Source: Enoplosus armatus (lineage: Eukaryota; Chordata; Actinopteri; Centrarchiformes; Enoplosidae). Taken from it: DNA of 64,000 nt. The position numbers and the translations under genes are program-made. Below, in pieces: positions 63,974-64,000 of this stretch; position 1 is the first letter of the stretch, and every line of letters starts with the position of its first letter. Under the pieces are notes generated by a model that saw only the letters and a program-made list of their open reading frames with translations, was not told the origin of the DNA and ran no database searches. Location of the stretch: positions 11,856,373 to 11,920,372 of the forward strand of contig NC_092203.1 in the NCBI RefSeq assembly GCF_043641665.1, read 5' to 3'.

Positions 63974-64000
63974 CATATATATACTTACGAGTGATGCTCT
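63668..64000. repeat. Composite CT/AT satellite, cut by the window edge
   Basis: Units of (CT)n, (AT)n, 'acatatatatac' and then 'ttacgagtgatg' repeat about five times with period about 60-75 bases. Unit length varies through the dinucleotide runs. The array continues past the edge. Confidence 0.95.

Overview
The window is nuclear DNA from a vertebrate, almost certainly a percomorph teleost fish. The genes have small GT-AG introns and encode vertebrate-specific proteins (an ALKAL cytokine, SH3YL1, an NHS-family protein, an ELM2-SANT corepressor). The spacers carry dispersed repeats I know from percomorph genomes: TTAGCATG-rich elements, the 'gggctgcaactaa...' MITE, the 'agtactt...ccaccactgg' element, LINE tails ending in '...gattaataaa', and abundant CA, GACA and CT microsatellites. 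I see no prokaryotic operon, CRISPR array, rRNA gene or recognisable tRNA.

Layout. 1-2920: two tandem copies of a LINE 3' end, each swollen by a 15-bp minisatellite. About 4.2-10.2 kb (+): an ELM2-SANT zinc-finger corepressor subunit of the TRERF1/ZNF541 family, with a 33-bp minisatellite in its probable first large exon. 12.1-14.0 kb (+): a two-exon C1orf115 (RDD1)-like gene. 14.8-19.8 kb (+): a ten-exon SLC22-family transporter. 22.2-28.3 kb (-): sh3yl1, with intronic microsatellites, composite GACA repeats and a 1-kb polypyrimidine tract. 29.4-39.8 kb: intergenic, mostly repeats. 39.9-43.2 kb (-): alkal2 (FAM150B). 43.9-44.4 kb: a GC-rich island. 44.6-51.8 kb: intergenic, with long decayed periodic tracts. 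51.9-62.3 kb (-): a large NHS-family gene whose first exon lies at or beyond the right edge. 63.0-64.0 kb: a decayed tract and a CT/AT composite satellite running off the window.

The exon chains were assembled by hand from splice sites. In the six main genes all internal exon phases add up without a break: 119 aa for the C1orf115-like protein, 520 aa for SLC22, 337 aa for SH3YL1 (counting one base of an unfound first exon) and 145 aa for ALKAL2. The genes do not form a pathway. SH3YL1 next to ALKAL2 is the same linkage as human 2p25.3. The most interesting material is repeats acting on genes: exons bracketed by UG and CA repeats at their splice sites, minisatellite units that each carry splice-like sites, and decayed tandem repeats inside coding exons. 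No wholly new biological system is evident.
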